From the NCBI GenBank assembly GCA_029863645.1, contig JAOTVA010000006.1:17848-81847 (forward strand): 64,000 nt of DNA. Reading direction: 5' to 3'. Both the position numbers and the translations under genes were made by a program. The notes beneath the pieces are model-generated. The model was given only the letters and a program-made list of their open reading frames with translations, made no database searches and was not told where the DNA came from. The first letter of the stretch is position 1; each line of letters begins with the position of its first letter. The DNA comes from Gemmatimonadota bacterium. GTDB taxonomy: Bacteria; Gemmatimonadota; Gemmatimonadetes; Longimicrobiales; Gaopeijiaceae. Of this stretch, positions 54,812 to 63,231 are shown piece after piece.

Positions 54812-54873
54812 AATCGGTGCAGCAGTGTGTGGTGGTGGGCGGCTGGGAGGAGGGGAGGAGAGCAAAACACCCT

Positions 54874-54879
54874 AGGAGG
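54874..54879 (+). promoter_or_regulatory. Consensus ribosome binding site of susC
   Basis: AGGAGG six bases before ATG 54886. It fixes the start well inside the longer open frame, which begins at 54544 on sequence that is non-coding in this frame. Confidence 0.85.
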
Positions 54880-54885
54880 AGTAAC

Positions 54886-57800
54886 ATGCGCTTACATTGT
54901 TCAAGCTGGACGCGCACCATTGGAGTCGTCGCTTCGGCGCTCCTGATCTCCGCGCCCGTGGTCTCGGCCCAGACCGGTACGATCGTCGGCCGAGTCACGG
55001 ACGAGCAGAGCGGCCAGACCGTCGCCGCCGCGCAGGTCTTCATCCAAGCCCTCGACCTAGGGGCGCTCACACAGCAGAACGGATCGTACCTGCTGCTGAA
55101 CGTGCCGGTTGGTCAGCACACGGTCACCGTGCAACGGATCGGCTACCGCGAGGCCACTGCGACGATCACGGTGACCGCCGGGCAAACCACCGCGGCGGAC
55201 TTCCGCATCGTTGAAGAGGCGCTGCGACTCCAAGAAGTCATCGTGACCGGGACGGCGGGCGGTACGCAACGTCGGGCGCTCGGGAACTCCATCGAGGTGC
55301 TTTCTGCCTCCGCGGTCACGGACCAGGGTGCCATCAATAGCATGCAGGGCCTCATGGCCGCGCGCTCTCCTGGCCTCCGCTTCGGTACCACCAACGGCTC
55401 GGTGGGCGGCGGAGCGGGCATCACCATTCGGGGCGTCTCGAGTACGTCGCTCGGCAGCCAGCCGCTGATCTATGTGGACGGCGTCCGTGTGAACAACGAT
55501 GCGACGGCCGGTCCGAGCACGGGGGCCAGCCAGAATGGGAGCGCCATTAACGACCTCAATCCTGAAGACATCGAGAGCATCGAGGTCATCAAGGGTCCGT
55601 CGGCGGCGACGCTCTACGGCACCGAAGCTTCCGCGGGCGTGATCCAGATCATCACGAAGCGCGGGAACGTGGGCGCGCCCCAGTTCGATCTCGAAGTCAG
55701 CGGCGGTTCCAACTTCATGGTGGATCCGGCCGGGACGGTCGGTCCTCAGCACGCGTGTCAGGTGCTGGCGTCGCAGTGCCCGTCCGACCAGGTCCTCGAG
55801 TACAACATCTACGATGAGGCGAACGACTACTTGAGGGGCACGGGCCGGTTCGCCGGACTCCCGGACGCGAGCGACCCACTCTTCAACGTCAACTCACACT
55901 TCACGCCCAACTCGGGCTCCGACGACCTCTTCACTAGCGGTCCCATGAGGCGCTTCAACGGCAGCGTCCGCGGTGGCGTCGATCAGGTGCGCTACTACGC
56001 CGGGGCTTCTTGGATGGACGAGACGGGTATCGTTCCCAACAACACCAACGGGCAGGCGAGCGCTCGGGCAAACGTGACCGTGCTGTTCGGCCAAAACATC
56101 AACGTGGACCTCTCCGTGGGTTACAGCCAGGGTAAGACGGCGTTCGCCACGGTGGACGAAGAGGGCGGGCTTTGGACCCAGATCGCGGCAGCCGTCGGTT
56201 CGAACCTACCCCGTCTCCGGGCAGACAACCCCGCGACGACCACCAGGGACGAGTCGCTCGGCCAGGGCTTCCTGGGCTTCTACACGAAATTCCCGGAGGC
56301 CTACAACGATGTCGACATCTACCGGGCCTACGGTCGCTTCACGGGGAGCTTGACTGCCACGCACGACTACGGCGGCTGGCTTTCCCAGCGCCTGACGTTC
56401 GGCATAGATCGGGGAACCGCGGTGAACAACGCCTACCTCCCCCCCGACCAGGACTTCGCCAATGCGCCGCAGGGCTCCATCATCTACGGGACGCCCCTGG
56501 ACGAGAACATCACCTTCGACTATTCGGTGAGCGGCGGATACGACGTCACCGAGTCCTTCAGTACCAGCACCTCGGTGGGTGTCCAGTACTACCGGCGTCT
56601 GCACGAAGAGCTAGAAGCGTCGGGTCGGGGATTCCCGACCGCCGTTCAGACCGTCCTCGATCAAACGGAGTTCGCCGATCGCCAGCTCGACTTCACGTCG
56701 ATCGAGAACAAGACGGCCGGGTTCTACGTGCAGGAGGAACTGAGTTGGCAGGACAGGATCTTCCTGACCGGTGCGGTCCGGGCCGACGACAACTCGGCAT
56801 TCGGGTCCACCTTCGATCTCCAGTACTACCCCAAGGTGTCGGGGTCCTGGGTGCTCTCGGAGGAGTCGTTCTGGGGCTTCGATGCCGTGAACAGTCTCCG
56901 CCTCCGCGGCGCCTGGGGTAAGTCCGGGAGGCAGCCGAGCACGTTTGCGTCCCAGACGCTCTACGCCACGTTCCCTGGTCACGATGGCAACGGCCTCATT
57001 CCGTCGACTGCGGGTAACCCCGACATCGGTCCGGAGGTGAGCACGGAGTTGGAGTTCGGCTTCGACGTCGCCTTGCTCGACGACCGCCTCGCTGGCGAAT
57101 TCAGCTATTACACGACCAATGTGAACGACATGCTCGTGAGCCAGTCGCTCGCCCCGACAACGGGCCTCACCGGCTCGAGGCAGGCGAATCTCGGCGAGAT
57201 GCACACGTGGGGATGGGAAGCAGCACTCGACACGCGGATCTACCGAGGCGAGAGCGTGGCTTTCGACATCACCTTCGCTGCCGACTACACGAACAACGAG
57301 ATCACATCGCTCGGCCAGGACATCCGGCCGACCGGGAACTTCCAGATCGGCTGGCCGTTCCCGAACGTCGCAAGCGACTACATCATCCGCTCGGCGAACA
57401 TGAACGCCGCAGGGACGTCGGTCGATCTCGCTACTGCCATGTGTGACGGCGGGGTCCCGGCGGTAGCGGGCGGCCCGAATATCATCCAGGGCGGCGCGAC
57501 GATTCTCTGCAGCGACTACAACGAGCAGGGCCTTCTCTTGGGTCGTTCCTACTCGAACTACGCGATCCACATAGGTCCGACGCTCACGCTCTTCAACGAT
57601 CTCCAGATCTTCGCACTCGCGGAGGGGCAGTACGGTCGCTGGCTCGCGAACGTCGAGGCCCAGTACGGGTGCGGCTTCTTCCGCAACTGCCGTAAGGCGG
57701 TCGAGCGGACCGATCCGATCTGGCTCGCCGGGAGGCTCTTCGGTGCTTATGCGGACGATCGGTACCAGGGCCGCTACCCCGCGTCCTTCTGGAGGATGCG

Positions 57801-58044
57801 TCAACTCGGCCTCCGCTACAATCTGCCTTCCGGCATCCTGAGTCGCATCGGCGCCGATCGGGCGTCGTTCTCGTTGTCGGCCAACAACGTGTTCATGCTC
57901 TGGCAGAAGGTGGATACGGACCTTGCGGACGCACCCATCTACGACGCGGAGTACGCCATCAACGGCAGCCAACCGTCGGCGATCCAGCTATGGGAGACAC
58001 CGCCCATCGCGAGCATAAGCGCAGTCTTGCGCGTGAGCTTCTAG
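54886..58044 (+). CDS. SusC/RagA-type TonB-dependent outer-membrane transporter
   Basis: 1052 residues. Signal peptide (to about 29), a CarboxypepD_reg domain (GRVTDEQSGQTVAAAQVFI; about 30-105), a TonB plug (LQEVIVTGTAGGTQRR, then IRGVSSTSLGSQPLIYVDG and DIESIEVIKGPSAATLYG; about 110-235) and a large beta-barrel ending in a terminal aromatic (SAVLRVSF). SusC proteins import oligosaccharides, peptides or other nutrients with energy from TonB. The partner SusD gene starts 49 bp downstream. Such pairs are typical of Bacteroidota but also frequent in Gemmatimonadota. Confidence 0.94.
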   Translation: MRLHCSSWTRTIGVVASALLISAPVVSAQTGTIVGRVTDEQSGQTVAAAQVFIQALDLGALTQQNGSYLLLNVPVGQHTVTVQRIGYREATATITVTAGQTTAADFRIVEEALRLQEVIVTGTAGGTQRRALGNSIEVLSASAVTDQGAINSMQGLMAARSPGLRFGTTNGSVGGGAGITIRGVSSTSLGSQPLIYVDGVRVNNDATAGPSTGASQNGSAINDLNPEDIESIEVIKGPSAATLYGTEASAGVIQIITKRGNVGAPQFDLEVSGGSNFMVDPAGTVGPQHACQVLASQCPSDQVLEYNIYDEANDYLRGTGRFAGLPDASDPLFNVNSHFTPNSGSDDLFTSGPMRRFNGSVRGGVDQVRYYAGASWMDETGIVPNNTNGQASARANVTVLFGQNINVDLSVGYSQGKTAFATVDEEGGLWTQIAAAVGSNLPRLRADNPATTTRDESLGQGFLGFYTKFPEAYNDVDIYRAYGRFTGSLTATHDYGGWLSQRLTFGIDRGTAVNNAYLPPDQDFANAPQGSIIYGTPLDENITFDYSVSGGYDVTESFSTSTSVGVQYYRRLHEELEASGRGFPTAVQTVLDQTEFADRQLDFTSIENKTAGFYVQEELSWQDRIFLTGAVRADDNSAFGSTFDLQYYPKVSGSWVLSEESFWGFDAVNSLRLRGAWGKSGRQPSTFASQTLYATFPGHDGNGLIPSTAGNPDIGPEVSTELEFGFDVALLDDRLAGEFSYYTTNVNDMLVSQSLAPTTGLTGSRQANLGEMHTWGWEAALDTRIYRGESVAFDITFAADYTNNEITSLGQDIRPTGNFQIGWPFPNVASDYIIRSANMNAAGTSVDLATAMCDGGVPAVAGGPNIIQGGATILCSDYNEQGLLLGRSYSNYAIHIGPTLTLFNDLQIFALAEGQYGRWLANVEAQYGCGFFRNCRKAVERTDPIWLAGRLFGAYADDRYQGRYPASFWRMRQLGLRYNLPSGILSRIGADRASFSLSANNVFMLWQKVDTDLADAPIYDAEYAINGSQPSAIQLWETPPIASISAVLRVSF

Positions 58045-58093
58045 CATGGAATGCGACTCCCGCGAGCCAATGGACTTGGAACAGGAACTGATC

Positions 58094-59602
58094 ATGCATA
58101 GAACCAGATCGACGAACACTGTGGCGGCGCTCAGCTGCGCGGCTCTGCTGGTCATGGCGGGGTGCGACTCGCTGCTCGAGGTGAGTCTGCCGTCCGCGGT
58201 CACGGAAGACGCGTTGAATAACCCGGCGACGGCCGCGCTGCAGGTGAATTCGGTCGCGGCGAGCGTCGAATGCGCCTACTCGTCGTTCGCGGCTACGGCC
58301 TCCGGTAACGAAGACAACTTCCAGAGGACTGTCGGCGTGGCGGGCGGATATGCACAGTATCCCGCCACTCCCGGCGGAGGCTCGTGCGACGGCGACGCGT
58401 ACAGCACGGAGTGGGTCAACCCCTTTCTCACGGCGATGGGTCAGGGATTTCAGACCTGGGCGAATATTCAGGGCTATGCCATCGCGAACAAGCCGCAGCT
58501 CCTGGCAAAGCTCGCGCTCTACCAGTCGCTCACGCTGGACGTTTTCGGGGAGTTCTTTTGCGAGTTCGCGATCAACGCGGGCCCACTCCTGACGTTCAGC
58601 CAGACCCTCGACGTCGCGGAAGGCTGGGCGGACAGCGCCTTGGCCCAGATCGCCGCGGCCGGCGGCACGTTCGCCATCAATACGCAGCAAGGGACCGTCA
58701 CCAGCGACATACAGCAGACCGTGCTGGGTCTGAGGTCGCGCATCCGCTGGGCGAACGGTGACCTGGTGGGGGCCGCGACTGACGCAGCGGCGGTCTCCGA
58801 CGGCCACATGGCCTGGATCCTCCGCGAGGAGGGTGAGGACCGCCGAAACATGGTGAGCAGTTACCAGGGCAACGGCGGTGGCATTCAGGCCGCGGGCTTC
58901 CTGCAGGGACAGATCAACATAATCTCTCCGACGATCCAAACAGGTATTTCGGAGCTCGGGTCACACCCCGTCACGGGTGTACCGTGGCCCAATCCTCTGC
59001 CTTTCACTGGGTACATCGATCTCGCGATCGAGACCGCGACTGGTCGGGCCATTGACGATTCAGGGAACCCCTTGACGCTGGCCGACGCCGGGACAGAGAA
59101 GGACACCCGCGTCCAACATGCGATCGGCGATACGGGAAGCGGACCCGATTACATCATCCAGAAGTACCTAGGGCTCGCCGATGATATTCCCATGATCAAC
59201 TGGCGCGAGATGCGGCTCATCCAGGCGCAGGCGGCCGGAGCCGGCTCGGCGGGCGTCGACTTCGTGAACCAGGTACGGACCTTCGACGGGCTCCCGTTGG
59301 TTCAGGGGGTCTATCGCACCCTCGTGGAGGCTGACGCCGACCGGTTTGATGACCTGGTTATCGAGGAGCGCCGGCGCGCGCTCTGGCTGGAGGCGCGCTA
59401 CTGGTCCACGAAGATCCTCAACAACGAAAAGCTCTGGTTCCCGAGGCAGCTCGGCGAGTGGATCACCACGGGCTACACGAGCGCGCTCGGGGGCGCTGTG
59501 CGCGTGCTCATGCCTTCGGCCGAGTACGATATCAACAGGAACTTCACTCTGGATGATCGCGCGACCGGCTGCCCGGCAGGGCAGCGACCGGTCGGCTTCT
59601 AA
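58094..59602 (+). CDS. SusD/RagB-type substrate-binding lipoprotein
   Basis: 502 residues from ATG 58094 (AGGA 8 bases upstream; an in-frame ATG at 58046 is less likely). Lipobox VMAGC (Cys24) and the helical SusD fold (LLEVSLPSAVTEDALNNP near the N-terminus; NWREMRLIQAQAAG and VIEERRRALWLEARYW with TPR-like repeats). SusD caps SusC as an outer-surface lid that captures substrate. Divergent in sequence from starch SusD; the ligand is unknown. It is followed by a strong bidirectional terminator. Confidence 0.9.
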   Translation: MHRTRSTNTVAALSCAALLVMAGCDSLLEVSLPSAVTEDALNNPATAALQVNSVAASVECAYSSFAATASGNEDNFQRTVGVAGGYAQYPATPGGGSCDGDAYSTEWVNPFLTAMGQGFQTWANIQGYAIANKPQLLAKLALYQSLTLDVFGEFFCEFAINAGPLLTFSQTLDVAEGWADSALAQIAAAGGTFAINTQQGTVTSDIQQTVLGLRSRIRWANGDLVGAATDAAAVSDGHMAWILREEGEDRRNMVSSYQGNGGGIQAAGFLQGQINIISPTIQTGISELGSHPVTGVPWPNPLPFTGYIDLAIETATGRAIDDSGNPLTLADAGTEKDTRVQHAIGDTGSGPDYIIQKYLGLADDIPMINWREMRLIQAQAAGAGSAGVDFVNQVRTFDGLPLVQGVYRTLVEADADRFDDLVIEERRRALWLEARYWSTKILNNEKLWFPRQLGEWITTGYTSALGGAVRVLMPSAEYDINRNFTLDDRATGCPAGQRPVGF

Positions 59603-59630
59603 GCGTGTAACGACAGCGCCAACAAGAAAG

Positions 59631-59670
59631 AACCCCGGGGGGCCATCAGGCCCCCCGGGGTTTCTTTTTT
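59631..59670. terminator. Bidirectional intrinsic terminator
   Basis: A perfect 14-bp stem (59631-59644 with 59649-59662, GC-rich centre) has an ATCA loop, followed by TCTTTTTT on the plus side and preceded by AAGAAAG, which is a T-rich run on the minus side. It separates the converging SusD and DUF5916 genes and ends transcription from both. Confidence 0.95.
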
Positions 59671-59683
59671 CGAGAGTAGGCTG

Positions 59684-62080
59684 CTAGTACCGAATCAGGT
59701 ACTGGAACTTTGCGAAGATCGCCCGGTTGGTGCGGCGCAAGTTGTTGGTGAAGAAGAGCTGCTCCACCGCGCCGTCGCCGTCCATGTCTCCCTCGATCAA
59801 GTCGGCCTGTTGGTAGTGGTCGTCGTAGCCGAGGTAGAGGACGGTGCCCGAGTTCACCCGGTAGTTGAACAGGATGTTGAGGTCGACGGTCTCGTCGGCG
59901 GTGTTGAACTCGGTGATGTTGCGAACGCCCAGCCGGTCGGTGATCTGGTACGTGGTCTGGGCCCGGAAGATCTGCACGCCGAAGATTTCGGCGCCGCCGT
60001 TCGTCGGGTCGGTCAGCCGGCGAGACGTGAAGTTGAGGCCGGCCGAGAGCGCCGAGGTGGGCCGCACCGTGCCGTTTAGACTCCAGTTGAGTTGCCGCCC
60101 CAGGACGAGACCGGCGTAGTAGATCTCGTCACCGAACGAGAAGTTGCCGCCGAACTCGTACGTCCTCGACGTGTTGACCCGACCTCCGAACGAATAGCTC
60201 GTCTTGTCGAAGTCGATGCCGCCGAAGCGCTCCATGTCACGATCGAAACCGCCGTTGAGGCTGATGCTACGGGCGAACGAAAACTCCAGACGACTCCCGA
60301 AGTTCTCGTCCTCCAGCACGCCGTCGAAGTCGTAGTTCCTGCTGTAGTTGAGCGAGGGTCCCCAGTTGATGATCCAGCTCTCGGGCCAGAACCGATACCG
60401 GACGTTGCCCGCGATGTTGCGTTGGTCACGTCGCCGAACGAACCCCACGTCAGTCTCGAATTCCGGAGAGATTTGGTAGGCATTGACCGACCATCCGAGC
60501 GACCGCCCGCTGCTGCTGATGCGCGTGGATACCATGTCGCCAGTGGTCTGATCGGTGGCTCCAGCATCCTTGTGCCAGGAGCCGACCGCTGTGAGGTCGC
60601 CGGAGATGATTGGGCTGAAGCGGAAGTTGCCGTTCACACCGAAGGTGCGGCTGTGCCCGTCCAAGAACTCACGGTCCGTGAAAATGGCGCCGACGTTCGA
60701 CTCGGCGTACAGGTCGACGAGCGCCCGGCCAATGAAGGTCTGCGCGGTTCGGTCGAAGGCAGGATCGTTGGGGTCGTCCACACGTCCCGGGGCCCGGTCG
60801 TTGGCGGTGAGCGCGCCGAGCGAGATGCGCCCCACCTGACCCGTGAGTTTCGCCCCATAGTCCGGGTCTACGATGGTGCGGGTGTGCACGAACGTGACCG
60901 GGGCCGTGATGCTGAAGATCTCCGAGCCCTCGACGAAGAACGGCCGTAGCTCGGAGAAGAAGAGTGGGAACCTCTGATTGACTTCGATCTGTTGACGGTC
61001 GGACTCGATCTGGGAGAAGTCCGGATTCACCGTGAAGTCGGCGGTCAGGTTCGACGTGATCCCGTACTTCACATTCACGCCCGCGTCTGGATCGGTTGCC
61101 TGGTTTACGAAGGCCGGACGCGTGGGGTCGATTGATCCGTACTGGATGGCGGTAACCGTCGGTAGGATCTCGAGGTTCCGGCTCGTCGAGAGGTCGGTCA
61201 TCCCCTCGAGAAGTCCCATTTGCGCGAAGAAGCTCGTCTCGTCCCGAGACATGGGCGCCCAGACCTGATTCTCTTCGTCCTTGCTCTTCACTTCGCGCAC
61301 GATCTGAAAGCCCCAACGATGCGGTTCTCCGGCCCGGGGTGTGGGATACCGAAGGCTCTTGAAGGGGATCGCCATCTCGGCGACGAATCCGTCGTCGACA
61401 ATCCGGCCGCTCGTATCGAACAGCGCGTCCCATGACCGATCCGCCGGAGGGATGGCCATGCTGCCCCGTCCGCCCCTTCCACCGCGGCCTCCGGCCGTCA
61501 TGACGCCATCACCCTGAACCCCGTAGCCGTTCACGTCGAAGTCGTAGCCCCGCTGCTGATCGAGGAACGTGTCGAGGTAGATGGTCATGAGGTCGTCACG
61601 CATCGCCCGGTCCCGTTCGCCTCGATTGGCGCGCATGATGGACGGGTCCTTGTAGTGCGCATGGAATCCGAAGTAGATGTGCTCGGAGTCGTAGGCGATG
61701 TAGACGTCGGTGTCCTCGGTGGCAGGCGCGCCGTCGAGAGGTGCCTGTTGCGTGAATTGGGTGATGTGGGCCGCCGTCCTCCACACCTCATCGTCCAGCA
61801 CGCCGTCGATGCGCGGCGGCGTGTCGGTGCGTGTCGGACTCACGCGCGGGCGGCCCGGTAACAGCCCGAACTGCTCGAGGTTGGGCAGCGGCGTCCCTGG
61901 GTTGGCGGAGCTGGTCCGGTCGGAGTCCGGCGTCTGCCCAAGAACTCCCACGGGGGTCGACACCAAGACGAGGCCAAGCGCCAGCACGCGGCCAATCGTT
62001 TCAAGATTATTCAAGGTCAGATCTGATGCAGTTGAGGGAGATTTCGGGCTCACGCGGTTCGAAGTGTCTAGGAACGACAC
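59684..62080 (-). CDS. DUF5916-type outer-membrane protein with CBM9-like domain
   Basis: 798 residues from GTG 62080; the hydrophobic signal starts only near residue 31 (IGRVLALGLVLVSTPVGVLG), so a later TTG or GTG may be the real start. An N-terminal CBM9-like domain (RIDGVLDDEVWRTAAHI, VYIAYDSEHIYFGFHAHY; about 90-260) is followed by a DUF5916 beta-barrel ending in an aromatic (FAKFQYLIRY). A Gly/Arg-rich insert (GGRGGRGGRG, about 197-206) interrupts the first domain. These proteins sit in the outer membrane; function is unknown. It converges on SusD and is separated by the terminator. Confidence 0.85.
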   Translation of the reverse strand: MSFLDTSNRVSPKSPSTASDLTLNNLETIGRVLALGLVLVSTPVGVLGQTPDSDRTSSANPGTPLPNLEQFGLLPGRPRVSPTRTDTPPRIDGVLDDEVWRTAAHITQFTQQAPLDGAPATEDTDVYIAYDSEHIYFGFHAHYKDPSIMRANRGERDRAMRDDLMTIYLDTFLDQQRGYDFDVNGYGVQGDGVMTAGGRGGRGGRGSMAIPPADRSWDALFDTSGRIVDDGFVAEMAIPFKSLRYPTPRAGEPHRWGFQIVREVKSKDEENQVWAPMSRDETSFFAQMGLLEGMTDLSTSRNLEILPTVTAIQYGSIDPTRPAFVNQATDPDAGVNVKYGITSNLTADFTVNPDFSQIESDRQQIEVNQRFPLFFSELRPFFVEGSEIFSITAPVTFVHTRTIVDPDYGAKLTGQVGRISLGALTANDRAPGRVDDPNDPAFDRTAQTFIGRALVDLYAESNVGAIFTDREFLDGHSRTFGVNGNFRFSPIISGDLTAVGSWHKDAGATDQTTGDMVSTRISSSGRSLGWSVNAYQISPEFETDVGFVRRRDQRNIAGNVRYRFWPESWIINWGPSLNYSRNYDFDGVLEDENFGSRLEFSFARSISLNGGFDRDMERFGGIDFDKTSYSFGGRVNTSRTYEFGGNFSFGDEIYYAGLVLGRQLNWSLNGTVRPTSALSAGLNFTSRRLTDPTNGGAEIFGVQIFRAQTTYQITDRLGVRNITEFNTADETVDLNILFNYRVNSGTVLYLGYDDHYQQADLIEGDMDGDGAVEQLFFTNNLRRTNRAIFAKFQYLIRY

Positions 62081-62461
62081 TGGCGTGGCCGCGTGCGTTG
62101 GCGGGTGCCCCCGGGAGGCGGTGGCGCTTCCCGGTAGTCATGGGGCCCGTGCGGGTCACCACGACGTACCCGGCAAGGTTTGCCTGTGGTGGGAAGCATT
62201 GTGGTGGGAAAACGCATCCAAAGAGAGTGCTGTACGGTCGAGAATAACCTGTAACACGTTATATGATAGCACCTTATAGCGGCGGTACGTGATGGGACCA
62301 CATCGCGACGTTCGATGGCGTGAGACTTGTGACTGTTGGGGGGCTCGCAGGACTACCGGGCGCTCGTGCGTCCATCAAAAAGGGGATTCTGGCCGGCCCG
62401 TGATGGTTTCCGGGTGCGCTCATCCGCCCGCCTCGGACCGGCAGATACCGAAGGAGCATCC
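62081..62461. other. Divergent intergenic region, 381 bp
   Basis: No open frame with coding character is seen. It contains a tandem direct repeat (62185-62210), an AT-rich stretch at 62242-62278 (CCTGTAACACGTTATATGAT) that could hold a promoter in either direction, and the SD GAAGGAG before the small secreted protein gene. Neither a riboswitch nor a small RNA was recognised. Confidence 0.5.
62185..62210. repeat. Tandem direct repeat TGTGGTGGGAA
   Basis: The 11-mer TGTGGTGGGAA occurs at 62185-62195 and 62200-62210, start-to-start distance 15 bp. It lies about 105 bp upstream of the DUF5916 gene. Two identical copies in phase suggest a regulator site. The 15-bp period differs from the GTGGG-box spacing used by MraZ. 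Confidence 0.5.
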
Positions 62462-63148
62462 ATGCGATTCACACGACTGCTTTGCCTGTTGCTGACAGCC
62501 GCGATTCTGCCCTCCGGGGCGATGGCTTCAGCGGGGCCGCCCGACCAGGGGGAGCTCACCAAGACCTACGACTTCGAGAATCTGCCAGTAAACTGTGGCT
62601 TTCTCGTCACCACGTCGGGAGCGTACGAAGATCTCGTCTTTCCCACCCCGGCCTACCTTGCCCCCTGCAACACGCCGAACGGAACCATCGGGCTCGTGCC
62701 CTCCGAGTTCGGCGCGGCCCTGCGCGAAATCAGGGTACAGCTGCCTTCCGCCGCATCGGCCGTCTCCATCGAGACCTATCTATTCGACGCCGGTGGCGAT
62801 GCGACGCTGGTCGGGTACGATGCCGAGGGCGCCGAAGTGGCGAGCGTGTCGAATGGCATGCGCGGCTCTTGGGTGGCGCTCGAGGTGCGCGGCAATGGTG
62901 CTACAATCGTGGAAGTTGGTCTCCGCATGCCGCAGTTGGCTGTGTATCTCGACAACCTCACGGTCACGTACGGGAGTGCGGACTCTGGAGAGAATCCTGA
63001 AGAGGATCCAGAGGAATTGCCCGCCGAGCTGCCTTCCGAGAACCCTGCCACACGCGCGGACTGCACGAACGGCCGCTGGGCCGACTACGGCTTCCGCAAC
63101 CAGGGTCAGTGCGTGAGCTTCGTCATGACCGCGAAGGACAGCCGCTAG
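62462..63148 (+). CDS. Secreted protein with Cys-containing C-terminal NQGQCVSF motif
   Basis: 228 residues from ATG 62462 (GAAGGAG upstream). Signal peptide to about residue 22 (LTAAILPSGAMASA), then a beta-sandwich-like domain of about 150 residues with two cysteines (C44, C79 region), an acidic proline-rich linker (GENPEEDPEELPAELPSENP) and a C-terminal 30-residue module: DCTNGRWADYGFRNQGQCVSFV. This module recurs at the end of unrelated secreted bacterial proteins; its function is unknown to me. The gene is followed by a terminator. Confidence 0.75.
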   Translation: MRFTRLLCLLLTAAILPSGAMASAGPPDQGELTKTYDFENLPVNCGFLVTTSGAYEDLVFPTPAYLAPCNTPNGTIGLVPSEFGAALREIRVQLPSAASAVSIETYLFDAGGDATLVGYDAEGAEVASVSNGMRGSWVALEVRGNGATIVEVGLRMPQLAVYLDNLTVTYGSADSGENPEEDPEELPAELPSENPATRADCTNGRWADYGFRNQGQCVSFVMTAKDSR

Positions 63149-63173
63149 ATTCTGCGACGATCCTTCGAAGTAA

Positions 63174-63213
63174 CGCCCCGCCGGCTCTTACGAACCGGCG
63201 GGGCGTCTTTCGT
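63174..63213 (+). terminator. Intrinsic terminator after the small secreted protein gene
   Basis: CGCCCCGCCGG (63174-63184) pairs perfectly with CCGGCGGGGCG (63195-63205) around a 10-base loop, followed by TCTTTCGTT. It also lies between converging genes and may serve the NSS transporter gene in the opposite direction. Confidence 0.88.
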
Positions 63214-63231
63214 TCGAGCCCTCAGGTGCGG

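Noticed and set aside
54544..54885. N-terminal extension of SusC by 114 residues
   Set aside because: AGGAGG sits six bases before ATG 54886 and the signal peptide begins there; the extension has no coding character.
56611..57972. 453-codon minus-strand frame opposite susC
   Set aside because: Shadow of the SusC barrel region; composition is Arg/Glu/Val-rich and shows no fold.
62185..62210. MraZ-box array
   Set aside because: Only two copies, spacing 15 bp rather than about 10, and no mraZ/mraW or division genes nearby.
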